From positions 1-64,000 of the forward strand of contig CAYWQL010000003.1 of assembly GCA_964460755.1 (NCBI GenBank): a DNA stretch of 64,000 nucleotides. Reading direction: 5' to 3'. Below the pieces are notes generated by a model. It was given only the letters and a program-made list of their open reading frames with translations. It was not told the origin of the DNA and did no database searches. Position numbers and translations under genes: made by a program. This document shows, piece after piece, positions 43,392-52,030 of this stretch (the stretch's first letter is position 1; each line of letters begins with the position of its first letter). The DNA is from JAYFNU01 sp964460755. Its GTDB lineage: Bacteria > Bacillota > Clostridia > Oscillospirales > Ruminococcaceae.

Positions 43392-43481
43392 ATAAATATT
43401 TTAATAATATCCAAGAAAAACGACATAGTAATACAAAAAAATATAAAAAAACAATAAATATTTTAGTAAATATCCAGAAAA
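43392..43481 (+). repeat. Pair of imperfect direct repeats upstream of the GGDEF-EAL gene
   Basis: ATAAATATTTTA followed by a TAA-rich stretch, TATCCA and AGAAAA occurs at 43392-43420 and again at 43454-43481, 62 bp apart. The copies lie 4-95 bp upstream of the candidate promoter and could be operator sites. Confidence 0.5.
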
Positions 43482-43484
43482 GTA

Positions 43485-43513
43485 GTGAAATTGCATTGAA
43501 AGTGTGTCATAAT
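43485..43513 (+). promoter_or_regulatory. Candidate promoter of the GGDEF-EAL gene
   Basis: GTGAAA (43485-43490), 17 bp, CATAAT (43508-43513). Both elements are partial matches, which fits an activator-dependent promoter next to the repeats. Confidence 0.4.
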
Positions 43514-43557
43514 GTAACCAATAGGCAAATATGTGGTTTTTGACCGTGGGGGGCATT

Positions 43558-46500
43558 ATGAGCAAATCCGACAACACAAAAGACAACAAAAAGATTTCCT
43601 TGGAAAAGTCTTGGGATAACCTTGAGCTGTCGCATAAGATTGAAAGCGTTGCCGGTAAGGATTCGTCCGCGTCGCGAAACAACGACGTCATAAATATGCT
43701 CCTCGTCGAGGGCATTCGCCCCGTCCTTTTTGACTGGAACGTCGAAACCGGAAAATGCACAAAAAGCGACAGCGCGTCGGAATATGTCCTTTTCGATAGT
43801 TCGATTCCCGACATCTTCAGCAATCGTGTTTCCGCCGACGCGGTACACAAGGACGACCGCGCCAAGCTTCTTGAGGAAATAAGAACGAAAAAAGAGCTTG
43901 ACGACCCCCGCGTTGAAATCACCCTGCGTCTAAAGAAAAAATCCGGCACATATGCGCTGTGTCGCCTTACGATAACCTATTTTAAAAATGACGACGGCGT
44001 ATTAAAGCGCGCTATCGGAACGATACGCGAGGTCAGCATTTCCGACACGGCCGCTGACATTCAATTAAAGGCCCTTACGTCCTATATGGCGGCTGGGGTT
44101 ATGATGCTTGAGGTTCGCAAAGACCGACTTTCGCTCATATATGTCAGCGAAAGCTATTTTACTATGTCCGGGCTTACCCGGCAGCAGCTTACAGCCTTTG
44201 AAAAAGACCCGTTGAAGGTCATTGAACCGACGGATTATGAGAATCTTTTTTCTCAACTCACCCGTTCGCTAAAGCGCAACGAGGTTGTCGACGTGTCCTA
44301 TCGCGTAAACTACGGCGACGTTCAAAAATGGCGTCACGCGCGCGCGGTGAATATCCCATATGACAAGTCGGACTATCCCGTCTTTATCGTTGTACTCACT
44401 GATATTACCGAAATGAAGCAGCAGGAGCTTGAGCTTAAAACCGCCAACGACCGCATTAATCTTGCGTTTTCCCTGCTTTCCACCTTAATATGGGAGCTTG
44501 ATTTCAAGACCAACCGCTTAACCCTTTGGAAGCCGTTCGGCGACTTCAAGATAAGCGTTGAAACCTTTGATAATTTTGAAAAAGACCTAATTAGCCTTGG
44601 CATTATCCACCCTGACTCGGTCAAGGATTTCCTTGAATACGTCAGCATAATGAAATCGGGAGCGAAAAGCGGAAACGGCGCGATTATTATTAAGGACTCC
44701 GCGGGAAGATACGTCTGGGCGAAGGAATCGTATCGTGTCGTATACGACGACGCGGGCGTCGCTCAAAAGGCGGTCGGCACGTCGGAAGAGCTTCCGAATA
44801 TAGTCGACGAAAAAACCCAGTTTCAACAGGAGGAGCTTATTCAGTCGGCGCTTAAGGAAAAGCTATTCTCGGTTTCACGCGTCAACCTTTCGAGCGGCGA
44901 GGTCGAGTTCTTCTACTTTGACGGCAACGACCATATGAACGCCCTTAAAGCAAAAACCCACGAGGAATTTATTAAGCTTTCCGCTAAGGGTATCTTCGGC
45001 GAAGAGGACAAATACACCTTTGGCAAAAGATTTTCAAAGAAGGCGCTTGTCGAATCCTTCGAAAAGGGCAACCGTTGGTTCGGGCTTGATTATAAGCGCA
45101 AGAACAAGGCGGGCAAAATCGCGTGGTACACCGTGCTTGTTCACCTTATCAACGACCCGTTGAGCGGCGACCTTTACGGCTTCGGATACACCCTTAATGT
45201 GAACGAGCGCAAGGAGCGTGAGCTTGCCCTGCCGCAAAAGGTGGAGCGCGACTCAAACGCAATGGTTTACACTAAGGAAACGGTTAAAGCTTTCATATCG
45301 AACCTTACCGAAAACGAAAAGAATAAAAACAAGCTCTGCGCGTTTTTGCTCATAGATATAAACGGAATTGACGAAATAAAGGAGAACGTCGGCATAAACG
45401 TTGCCGGACGTGTTATTTTCCTCATCGGCCGTCTGTTCCGCGTTCTGTTTGACAACGAGGGCGTTATAGGAAGAATGCGCGAGGACCGCTTTGCCGTTTT
45501 CCTTCCCGCAGTGCTTTCCGCCTCGGACGCCGAGATAAAATCCAAGGAGCTTGTCCACACTATCCAGTCCTCCTTCGCTGAATCCGACGTCAACGAAAAA
45601 ATTGATTTTTCGGTCGGCATCGCTGTGCTCAATTACAACGACGCTACCTTCAGCTCGCTTTACGACAGCGCCGACAGCGCGCTTGAACGCAACAAGCGTC
45701 AGCTTCAGGGCAACCAGTTTACCCTTTTTGACGCACAAAAGGAGTATTCAGACGAAACCTCCTTCCTCATTCTTTCCGAAGGTCGGTTCGTTGAGAAAGA
45801 GTTTTCGATTAATTCCAAGGTGCACGACCAGACTATGCTCACCTCCTTCTTCGCGTGCGCCTCTTATATCGCGAACAACGAAAACATCGACGTTGCTATG
45901 CGTAACTTCCTTGAGGAAACGGCGAAGTATTACAAGTGCGACCGCGTTTATATTTTGAGCATATCCAACGACCTTAAGACTGTCAACGGACTTCACGAAT
46001 GGCGAAAATCTATGTATCGCCCGACTCTTGATTTGACAAAAAACGTTTCGATAAACAAGCTTCCCGCCGTCAAGAAATCGCTTGATACCCTTCATACAAT
46101 TATTCTTCAATCTGTTAACCTTGAAAACGAGGAATCAAAGAGTGACAAAACCTTCATTTCCTCGCCGATAATTAAAAATTCAAGCGTAATCGGCTTTATT
46201 TGTATCGACAATCCCACCAAGCACAGCGACGACATCGCGCTTGTCTATTCGCTCACCTCGCTTTTGTCGGTACTAAAAACCTTGACTCAAAACAGCGCGG
46301 AAAAAGAGCTTATCGCGTCGGACTACGACGCCCAGACAAACCTTCTAAACCGCACCCGTTATTGGCGCGACGTAACGTCTATGCAGCCCGACGCTCTTTC
46401 GTCGCTCGGCGTTATTTTTGCCGACGTCAACGGACTTAACAAGCTCAACAAGGAGCTTGGCACAGAATACGGCGACGGCATAATCAATTTTGTTGCCAAC

Positions 46501-47538
46501 AATCTTCGCGAGATTTTCGGAGGCGACAGCGTCTACCGCATTTCGGGCGACGAGTTCGTTTCTCTTTCGAAAAACATTACCAACGAGGAATTCAACAAGC
46601 TTGCCGAGCACCTTCGCAACAACTTTGAATTCACCCACCCAAGCACGATAAGCGTCGGCTCAACATGGTCGGACAGCGGCATTAACGCACTTAAAATGGT
46701 CGACCACGCCGAAAGCCTTATGCATATGGATAAGCAGTCGCATTATCGCAAGCAGGAGGACGCCGGAAACCGCGAGCGCCCAAGGGTTTTACAAAACCTT
46801 CAAAAGTCGATAAACGACGGTATGTTCAAGGTTTATTTACAGCCCAAGGCAAATATTAAAACGGGCGAAATCGTCGGTGCGGAGGCTCTCGTGCGCCTTT
46901 TCGACCAGAATCAAGGAATAGTGTCCCCCGACAAGTTTATTCCGCTTTTCGAGAAAGAACAGGTCATTAAACACATCGACTACTTCGTGCTTGACCATTC
47001 GCTTCAAATTATGGACGGCTGGAAGAAGGCGGGCAAAACCCTTATTCCGATTTCAGTCAATTTCTCGCGGGATACCCTTCTTGACCCCTCGTCGCTTGCG
47101 TATACGCTTGATATTTGTTCCCACTACGACATACCCCTCGATATGATAGAAATCGAGATAACCGAAAGCATAGGAAATATTGAACGCTCAACTATGTCTA
47201 ACGCCTGCGAGCAGTTTATTAAACAAGGCTTCCTGCTTTCGCTCGACGATTTCGGCTCGGAATATTCAAGTCTTTCGGTTCTGTCGGCGATAAACTTTCA
47301 TTCCCTTAAGCTCGACAAATCGATAATAAGCGATATTGTTACCAACCAAATGAGCAACTACATTGTCGAAAGCACAATTCGCCTTTGCAAGGAGGCGGGA
47401 ATGATAAGCGTCGCGGAGGGCGTCGAAACCGAGGAGCAGTTAAACGCCGTAATGGAGCTCGGTTGCGACATAGCGCAGGGCTATTTCTTCAACAAGCCAA
47501 TCCCCCCGGAGGATTTCGAGGAAAAGTACATAAGATAA
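43558..47538 (+). CDS. Multidomain PAS/GGDEF/GAF/GGDEF/EAL cyclic-di-GMP protein
   Basis: A 1326-residue signalling protein with no membrane span. After about 150 residues come two or three PAS-like domains (about 165-560). The first GGDEF domain (about 590-740) is degenerate: the signature reads MREDRF. A GAF-like domain follows (about 757-905). The second GGDEF domain (about 940-1075) has SGDEF and the metal-binding FADVNG, so it may be active. The C-terminal EAL domain keeps EALVR, EIEITES, LDDFGSEYSS, KLDKSII and AEGVETEEQ, all needed for c-di-GMP hydrolysis. The ATG at 43558 follows GGGGGG. Net phosphodiesterase activity is likely; the ligands are unknown. Confidence 0.9.
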   Translation: MSKSDNTKDNKKISLEKSWDNLELSHKIESVAGKDSSASRNNDVINMLLVEGIRPVLFDWNVETGKCTKSDSASEYVLFDSSIPDIFSNRVSADAVHKDDRAKLLEEIRTKKELDDPRVEITLRLKKKSGTYALCRLTITYFKNDDGVLKRAIGTIREVSISDTAADIQLKALTSYMAAGVMMLEVRKDRLSLIYVSESYFTMSGLTRQQLTAFEKDPLKVIEPTDYENLFSQLTRSLKRNEVVDVSYRVNYGDVQKWRHARAVNIPYDKSDYPVFIVVLTDITEMKQQELELKTANDRINLAFSLLSTLIWELDFKTNRLTLWKPFGDFKISVETFDNFEKDLISLGIIHPDSVKDFLEYVSIMKSGAKSGNGAIIIKDSAGRYVWAKESYRVVYDDAGVAQKAVGTSEELPNIVDEKTQFQQEELIQSALKEKLFSVSRVNLSSGEVEFFYFDGNDHMNALKAKTHEEFIKLSAKGIFGEEDKYTFGKRFSKKALVESFEKGNRWFGLDYKRKNKAGKIAWYTVLVHLINDPLSGDLYGFGYTLNVNERKERELALPQKVERDSNAMVYTKETVKAFISNLTENEKNKNKLCAFLLIDINGIDEIKENVGINVAGRVIFLIGRLFRVLFDNEGVIGRMREDRFAVFLPAVLSASDAEIKSKELVHTIQSSFAESDVNEKIDFSVGIAVLNYNDATFSSLYDSADSALERNKRQLQGNQFTLFDAQKEYSDETSFLILSEGRFVEKEFSINSKVHDQTMLTSFFACASYIANNENIDVAMRNFLEETAKYYKCDRVYILSISNDLKTVNGLHEWRKSMYRPTLDLTKNVSINKLPAVKKSLDTLHTIILQSVNLENEESKSDKTFISSPIIKNSSVIGFICIDNPTKHSDDIALVYSLTSLLSVLKTLTQNSAEKELIASDYDAQTNLLNRTRYWRDVTSMQPDALSSLGVIFADVNGLNKLNKELGTEYGDGIINFVANNLREIFGGDSVYRISGDEFVSLSKNITNEEFNKLAEHLRNNFEFTHPSTISVGSTWSDSGINALKMVDHAESLMHMDKQSHYRKQEDAGNRERPRVLQNLQKSINDGMFKVYLQPKANIKTGEIVGAEALVRLFDQNQGIVSPDKFIPLFEKEQVIKHIDYFVLDHSLQIMDGWKKAGKTLIPISVNFSRDTLLDPSSLAYTLDICSHYDIPLDMIEIEITESIGNIERSTMSNACEQFIKQGFLLSLDDFGSEYSSLSVLSAINFHSLKLDKSIISDIVTNQMSNYIVESTIRLCKEAGMISVAEGVETEEQLNAVMELGCDIAQGYFFNKPIPPEDFEEKYIR

Positions 47539-47540
47539 GA

Positions 47541-47574
47541 AAAGACCTCTTTGCCGAACGGCAAAGAGGTCTTT
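47541..47574. terminator. Bidirectional terminator between GGDEF-EAL and PIG-L genes
   Basis: A 15-bp perfect stem (AAAGACCTCTTTGCC and its complement) with a GAAC loop, between converging genes. Confidence 0.92.
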
Positions 47575-47583
47575 ATTCTTTTC

Positions 47584-48342
47584 TTACCACTTCGATGCTT
47601 CGGGAAAGCAGTGGGTATGTGTGGGAGCGTACACTCGGTAGCCGTCGCACATTCCTTTAAGCTTTTTTAAGCCAAGGCAAACCGCCCGAAGCTTCATATA
47701 TCCCATTACGTCGCAAAGCGATTTGTCGTCGAACTGCGACGCATGGCAAATAAGCGCTTCTTTTTTTATGTGAAAATATTTTTTTATCGGAACGTATATG
47801 TTGGGGCGGTCGGTGTAATAAAACGCCGTCGCCTTCGGTGAAAAGCAGTCGTCGACGCCAAATCCTCTCATTATCGGAAGATACGGGCACATATTCATCG
47901 CGTATTTCGTCGCGTTCCCGGTTTTGATATGGTCGGCGTGAAACTCCGAAATAACGTCGGGGTCGGCTGTAAAAACTACGTCCGGCTTAAATGAAACTAT
48001 CTTCTTTGCGAGTTCAACCGCCAAATCTTCAACCGAATAAAGCCCGCCGTCGTGAAAGGGAAGAAAGCTCACGTCCTCTACACCCAAAAGCTTTGCCGAG
48101 GCTTTCGCCTCGTTTTGGCGCACCGTCACAAGCTCGTCGCCAAAAAGCTTTTCGTCAAGCGCCCCCATGCGGCCGTCGGTCGCGATAAGAAAAGCGACCG
48201 TCTTGCCCTCTTCGGTAAGCTTTTTTACCGTCGGAGCGCAGGACAGCTCTATATCGTCGGGATGCGGTCCGATAAACAAAAACCTGTCGAAATTCATAAT
48301 TTTCGGAATTGGAATCACTCTTTTTAAAATAAAATTTATCAT
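47584..48342 (-). CDS. PIG-L/LmbE family deacetylase
   Basis: Zinc-dependent de-N-acetylase of the PIG-L/LmbE family, 252 residues. The metal site is GPHPDDIEL (H27, D29, D30) plus the third ligand in ISEFHADHIKTGNA. Family members deacetylate N-acetylglucosamine conjugates, as in bacillithiol BshB, mycothiol or GPI synthesis. No signal peptide is seen. AAGGGGG lies ahead of the ATG at 48342; an internal ATG at residue 16 is closer to the family start. It is divergent from the GH20 gene with 151 bp between them and could act on amino sugars from that enzyme, which is inference. Confidence 0.86.
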   Translation of the reverse strand: MINFILKRVIPIPKIMNFDRFLFIGPHPDDIELSCAPTVKKLTEEGKTVAFLIATDGRMGALDEKLFGDELVTVRQNEAKASAKLLGVEDVSFLPFHDGGLYSVEDLAVELAKKIVSFKPDVVFTADPDVISEFHADHIKTGNATKYAMNMCPYLPIMRGFGVDDCFSPKATAFYYTDRPNIYVPIKKYFHIKKEALICHASQFDDKSLCDVMGYMKLRAVCLGLKKLKGMCDGYRVYAPTHTHCFPEASKW

Positions 48343-48382
48343 CTGTTTTTCCCCCTTTCACGCTGTCGTTTTGATATATCCC

Positions 48383-48411
48383 ATTATATTTTATTGCCCC
48401 TAAAAAAACAA
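48383..48411 (-). promoter_or_regulatory. Promoter of the PIG-L gene
   Basis: TTGTTT (48411-48406), 17 bp, perfect TATAAT (48388-48383) on the minus strand. Confidence 0.58.
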
Positions 48412-48434
48412 CAGCGGCAAACGTAAGAATTGTT

Positions 48435-48463
48435 TTCACAAAGCGCTTCGGTTGTGATAAAAT
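48435..48463 (+). promoter_or_regulatory. Promoter of the GH20 gene
   Basis: TTCACA (48435-48440), 17 bp, TAAAAT (48458-48463), about 30 bp ahead of the GTG start. The -35 to -10 spacer contains AAGCGCTT. Confidence 0.62.
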
Positions 48464-48493
48464 TAGATTATCAAATCTATTGAGGTTAATTAA

Positions 48494-50047
48494 GTGATTA
48501 TTCCAAAACCGACAAAATGTGAAATTAAGGACTCCCTTCTAACCCTTGAAAGTCCGATAAAGATGTATTCCGAGCAGCTTATGATCGGAGTTCTCGAGCT
48601 TTTAAAAAACCTCGACAAAAACGCGCGAATAACCGACATAAGAAGCAAAGCGGATATCGTCTTTCTTCCCTCAGCGGGAACGAACGGCGACGAATATCGT
48701 ATTATCTGCGACGAAAGCGGCATAACTGTCTTTTCATCGAGTCCCGCCCTCACCGTGAGCGCCCTTTCAACCCTTCGCCAAATCGCGATTGAGACTGAGG
48801 GCGCGGTCAGCTTTCCCGTCTGCGACATCATCGACCGCCCGCGCTTTTCGTGGCGCGGACTCAGCGTTGACGTATGCCGCCACTTTTTCGAAATACCCGA
48901 GCTTTACAAAATCGTCGATATTCTCTGCTTTTATAAGTTCAACCGTCTTCACCTTCATTTGAGCGACGACCAGGGCTTCCGAATCGAAATAAACCGATAT
49001 CCGAAGCTTAACGAAATCGGCTCAAACCGCAAAAGCAGCCTGGTTAAAAAGGGCGAAGGCGAGGTTCAGGACGGTGTTCCCTGCGGCGGATTTTATACGA
49101 AAAAGGAAATCAAGGAGCTTGTCGTCTACGCGCGCAACCGCGGAATCGAAATCGTTCCCGAAATTGATATTCCCGGACACTCCTCGGCGATTACCGCGAG
49201 CTATCCCGAGCTTTGCTGCTGCGGCGAGCCGACCGAGGTCGTGACCGAATACGGCATAAAGGATTTTAGCTCGCGTATTCTCTGCGCGGGCAGCGACGGG
49301 GTTTACGAGTTTATTAAAAGCGTCCTTCTCGAAATTGTCGAGCTCTTTCCGTTTCAGTATATCCACCTTGGCGGCGACGAGGCGGTAAAAAGCGAATGGA
49401 AAAAATGTCCGCGCTGTAGGGCACGAATGAAAACGCTCGGCATAAAAAATACCGAGGGGCTTCAAAGCTATATGTTTAACGTCTTTAGTGATTTTCTAAA
49501 ATCCATGGGGCGAAAGGCGGTTTTTTGGAACGACGGGCTCACACGGAGGACCGACCCAGATGCCCTTTGTCAGCTCTGGACGCCCCGTTTTGTGAAATCC
49601 ATTCGTCCGACGGTGCGTAGCATTAATCACGGGCGCAAAGCTATAATAAGCTATTTTGACAGTCTTTATTTCGACTATCCGTTTTCTATGACGCCGCTAA
49701 AAAAGACTTATAACACCGTCGTCGTCCCCCGCGGCGTAAAAGCCGAGGCTGTTAGCAGCGTATTAGGCGTCGAAGCGACGATATGGACGGAATGGATAAC
49801 CGACCGCGAAAAGCTATGGTACAACCTGCTTCCCCGCCTCGCCGCGATATCCGAAGTTGCTTGGTCGAACGAGGCTGACCGCGACTACAAGGATTTCCTT
49901 TCCCGTCTTCCCGACCACTATGCGTTTTATGAAAAAGAAGGGTATCCCTTCGCCAAGAACAAAGAAAAATCGGGCTTTTTCATCAAAAACTGGCTCACTT
50001 CCCTAAAGTTTATGTTTAAAGACGGCGACATCGAATTAAAACAGTAA
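48494..50047 (+). CDS. Beta-N-acetylhexosaminidase, glycoside hydrolase family 20
   Basis: Exo-acting hexosaminidase of family GH20, 517 residues. An N-terminal GH20b domain (about 1-120) precedes the catalytic barrel, which contains RLHLHLSDDQGFRIEI, VPEIDIPGHSSAI and the catalytic Asp-Glu pair in HLGGDEAV near residue 294. There is no signal peptide or anchor, so it works inside the cell on imported oligosaccharides such as chitobiose-like or host-glycan fragments. The start is GTG at 48494 after GAGG. The GPH symporter 88 bp downstream is the natural candidate importer. Confidence 0.92.
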   Translation: MIIPKPTKCEIKDSLLTLESPIKMYSEQLMIGVLELLKNLDKNARITDIRSKADIVFLPSAGTNGDEYRIICDESGITVFSSSPALTVSALSTLRQIAIETEGAVSFPVCDIIDRPRFSWRGLSVDVCRHFFEIPELYKIVDILCFYKFNRLHLHLSDDQGFRIEINRYPKLNEIGSNRKSSLVKKGEGEVQDGVPCGGFYTKKEIKELVVYARNRGIEIVPEIDIPGHSSAITASYPELCCCGEPTEVVTEYGIKDFSSRILCAGSDGVYEFIKSVLLEIVELFPFQYIHLGGDEAVKSEWKKCPRCRARMKTLGIKNTEGLQSYMFNVFSDFLKSMGRKAVFWNDGLTRRTDPDALCQLWTPRFVKSIRPTVRSINHGRKAIISYFDSLYFDYPFSMTPLKKTYNTVVVPRGVKAEAVSSVLGVEATIWTEWITDREKLWYNLLPRLAAISEVAWSNEADRDYKDFLSRLPDHYAFYEKEGYPFAKNKEKSGFFIKNWLTSLKFMFKDGDIELKQ

Positions 50048-50072
50048 TATATGTGTTTGTTTAATAAAATAA

Positions 50073-50101
50073 TTGTATTTTCGTTTAAAATTGTGTACTA
50101 T
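50073..50101 (+). promoter_or_regulatory. Promoter of the GPH symporter gene
   Basis: TTGTAT (50073-50078), 17 bp, TACTAT (50096-50101), leaving a leader of about 27 nt. Confidence 0.52.
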
Positions 50102-50135
50102 ATAACTAACAACAAAATTGATTGCGGAGGAAACT

Positions 50136-51974
50136 ATGTCGAAACAAGTTAGTCAGCCCGACATCGCCGTCGACGCGGCGGAAGCGAAACGCAAAAGGAC
50201 ATTTGAGCGAAACAAATGGATTTTTTCAACCAGCGGCGTCGGCCGTGATATGTCCTATCAGCTCATCGCGACATTTCTTTTAACCTACATACAGTTCGGT
50301 ATTTCTCTTTCTATAGCTCAGTTCACCGCGCTTGGAATTATTATCGGCGTCGGTGGGCGAATATGGGACGCCGCGAACGACCCGCTTATGGGCGCGATAA
50401 TTGAGGGCACTCATCTTAAGAGCGGAAAGTTCCGCCCGTGGATTTTAATCGGCGCCCTGTCGTGCGGTCTTGCAATTATGCTTATGTTCAACGTTCAGAA
50501 TATCCCCGGCTGGAACTTTGTCGTATTTATGAGCATAATGTACCTCGTTTGGGAAACGACCTTCACTATGAACGATATCGGCTACTGGTCTATGCTTCCA
50601 AGCCTTTCGAGCAAAACCAAGGAGCGCAACTCGGTCACTATGCTCACGGTGCTCTTTGCGGCGGTCGGCTCGGTGCTTGCACAGGGCGTTATCCCGATGA
50701 TTACAACGGGAAATATGCGCGCCGGCTATCGCTTCGTGGGAACCTTCGTTGCCCTCGTGTTTATGATAAGTCAGGTTATAACCTTCTTCGGCGTTAAGGA
50801 ATCCCCCCGTTCGGACGCGGAGAAGGACGACAAGGTATCCCTTAAAAAGATGTGGGAAACGATTAAGCAGAACGACCAGATTTTGTGGCTCACGCTTTCT
50901 ATGCTCTTCTATAACATAGGAAGTATGCTTCTTATCACCTGCGCGCTCAACGTCGTTTCTCTTGAGCTTGGCTACAACGGCACGCTTTATACCATCGCCG
51001 TCGCCGCTTATGGAATACCGAGCATCTTCGCAAACGCGTTTTATCCTAAGATATCGGAAAAAATCAGCCGCAAGAAAATACAGAAAATCAGCATAGCAAT
51101 CGCCTGCGTAGGCTATGGTCTTCTCGCCCTTGCGGGTTGGACAAGTATTCTTCCTATCAATATAGTTCTTTTAAGCATAACGATTTTCCTTATCGCGACA
51201 GGTCAGACGATTTTCTATCTCGCGTCGATTGTCAATATGACAAACTGCGTCGAATACAACGACTACAAGCTCGGTAAGAGAAACGAAGCGGTCGTCTCCA
51301 CCCTTCGTCCGTTTATGGCGAAATTCGCCTCGGCTATGGAATACGTTATCGTCATCGCGCTTCTCACAATTTCCGGCATATACGGCCTTAGTCAATCGAT
51401 AAGCTCGCTTGAAGCTCAGCGCGACTTTTTCTCAAGCATCGAAACGGTCGACGCTCAGGTGTATTATATCGAGCAGGTTCAAGCTTACATCGGCGAATTT
51501 GACGGACTAAAAGAGGGCACGGCTGAATATAACAACGCCGTCAAAAAAGTCGACGCTATGATAAACGCCGACGAGGTAATGAACAAATACAAGCTCGACG
51601 CGAAGTATGTTTCTTCAATCGGAGACTCAATAATAATGATAACCTCAACAGGCGACAACGGCAAGGCAAGCACACCTATTGAAATCGGACGGCTTAAAGA
51701 TATTTCGCCGCTTGAAATTTACGCCTCGTCGCAAAGCACCGCGAAATACTCCATGGAGGTCGGCGACGTCGCGAGTGAAAGCGAAAGCGCCGCGAACCTC
51801 AACTTCCGCGACAAAGCCTCGACGGGTATGCGTATCGGTCTTCGCTTCACGGTTACGATTGTCCCCATGGCTATGCTTCTTCTCTCGCTTCTTGTTCAGA
51901 ACAAGAAATTTATAATCGACGAGGATTATTACGAAATGATGCTCGATGAAATTGAAAAGAGAAAAGCAAAATAA
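50136..51974 (+). CDS. GPH-family sugar:cation symporter with a large insertion
   Basis: Glycoside-pentoside-hexuronide family transporter of the major facilitator type, 612 residues against the family's usual 450-480. The family pattern is clear in GVGGRIWDAANDPLMGAIIE near residue 70 and NCVEYNDYKLGKRNEAVVST near 370. The extra length is a hydrophilic segment of about 140 residues (about 418-556) between two late membrane spans, rich in Ala, Ser, Glu and Lys. The ATG at 50136 follows GGAGG. It lies just downstream of the GH20 gene, so a hexosamine-containing glycoside is a reasonable guess at the substrate. Confidence 0.86.
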   Translation: MSKQVSQPDIAVDAAEAKRKRTFERNKWIFSTSGVGRDMSYQLIATFLLTYIQFGISLSIAQFTALGIIIGVGGRIWDAANDPLMGAIIEGTHLKSGKFRPWILIGALSCGLAIMLMFNVQNIPGWNFVVFMSIMYLVWETTFTMNDIGYWSMLPSLSSKTKERNSVTMLTVLFAAVGSVLAQGVIPMITTGNMRAGYRFVGTFVALVFMISQVITFFGVKESPRSDAEKDDKVSLKKMWETIKQNDQILWLTLSMLFYNIGSMLLITCALNVVSLELGYNGTLYTIAVAAYGIPSIFANAFYPKISEKISRKKIQKISIAIACVGYGLLALAGWTSILPINIVLLSITIFLIATGQTIFYLASIVNMTNCVEYNDYKLGKRNEAVVSTLRPFMAKFASAMEYVIVIALLTISGIYGLSQSISSLEAQRDFFSSIETVDAQVYYIEQVQAYIGEFDGLKEGTAEYNNAVKKVDAMINADEVMNKYKLDAKYVSSIGDSIIMITSTGDNGKASTPIEIGRLKDISPLEIYASSQSTAKYSMEVGDVASESESAANLNFRDKASTGMRIGLRFTVTIVPMAMLLLSLLVQNKKFIIDEDYYEMMLDEIEKRKAK

Positions 51975-51990
51975 AGCGCATATAAAAACA

Positions 51991-52020
51991 AAAAGCGAAG
52001 GCTCATAGCCTTCGCTTTTT
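51991..52020. terminator. Bidirectional terminator between GPH and EI-N genes
   Basis: A 13-bp stem (AAAAGCGAAGGCT and its complement) with a CAT loop, A/T-rich on both sides, between converging genes. Confidence 0.92.
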
Positions 52021-52030
52021 CATTGTTCTT

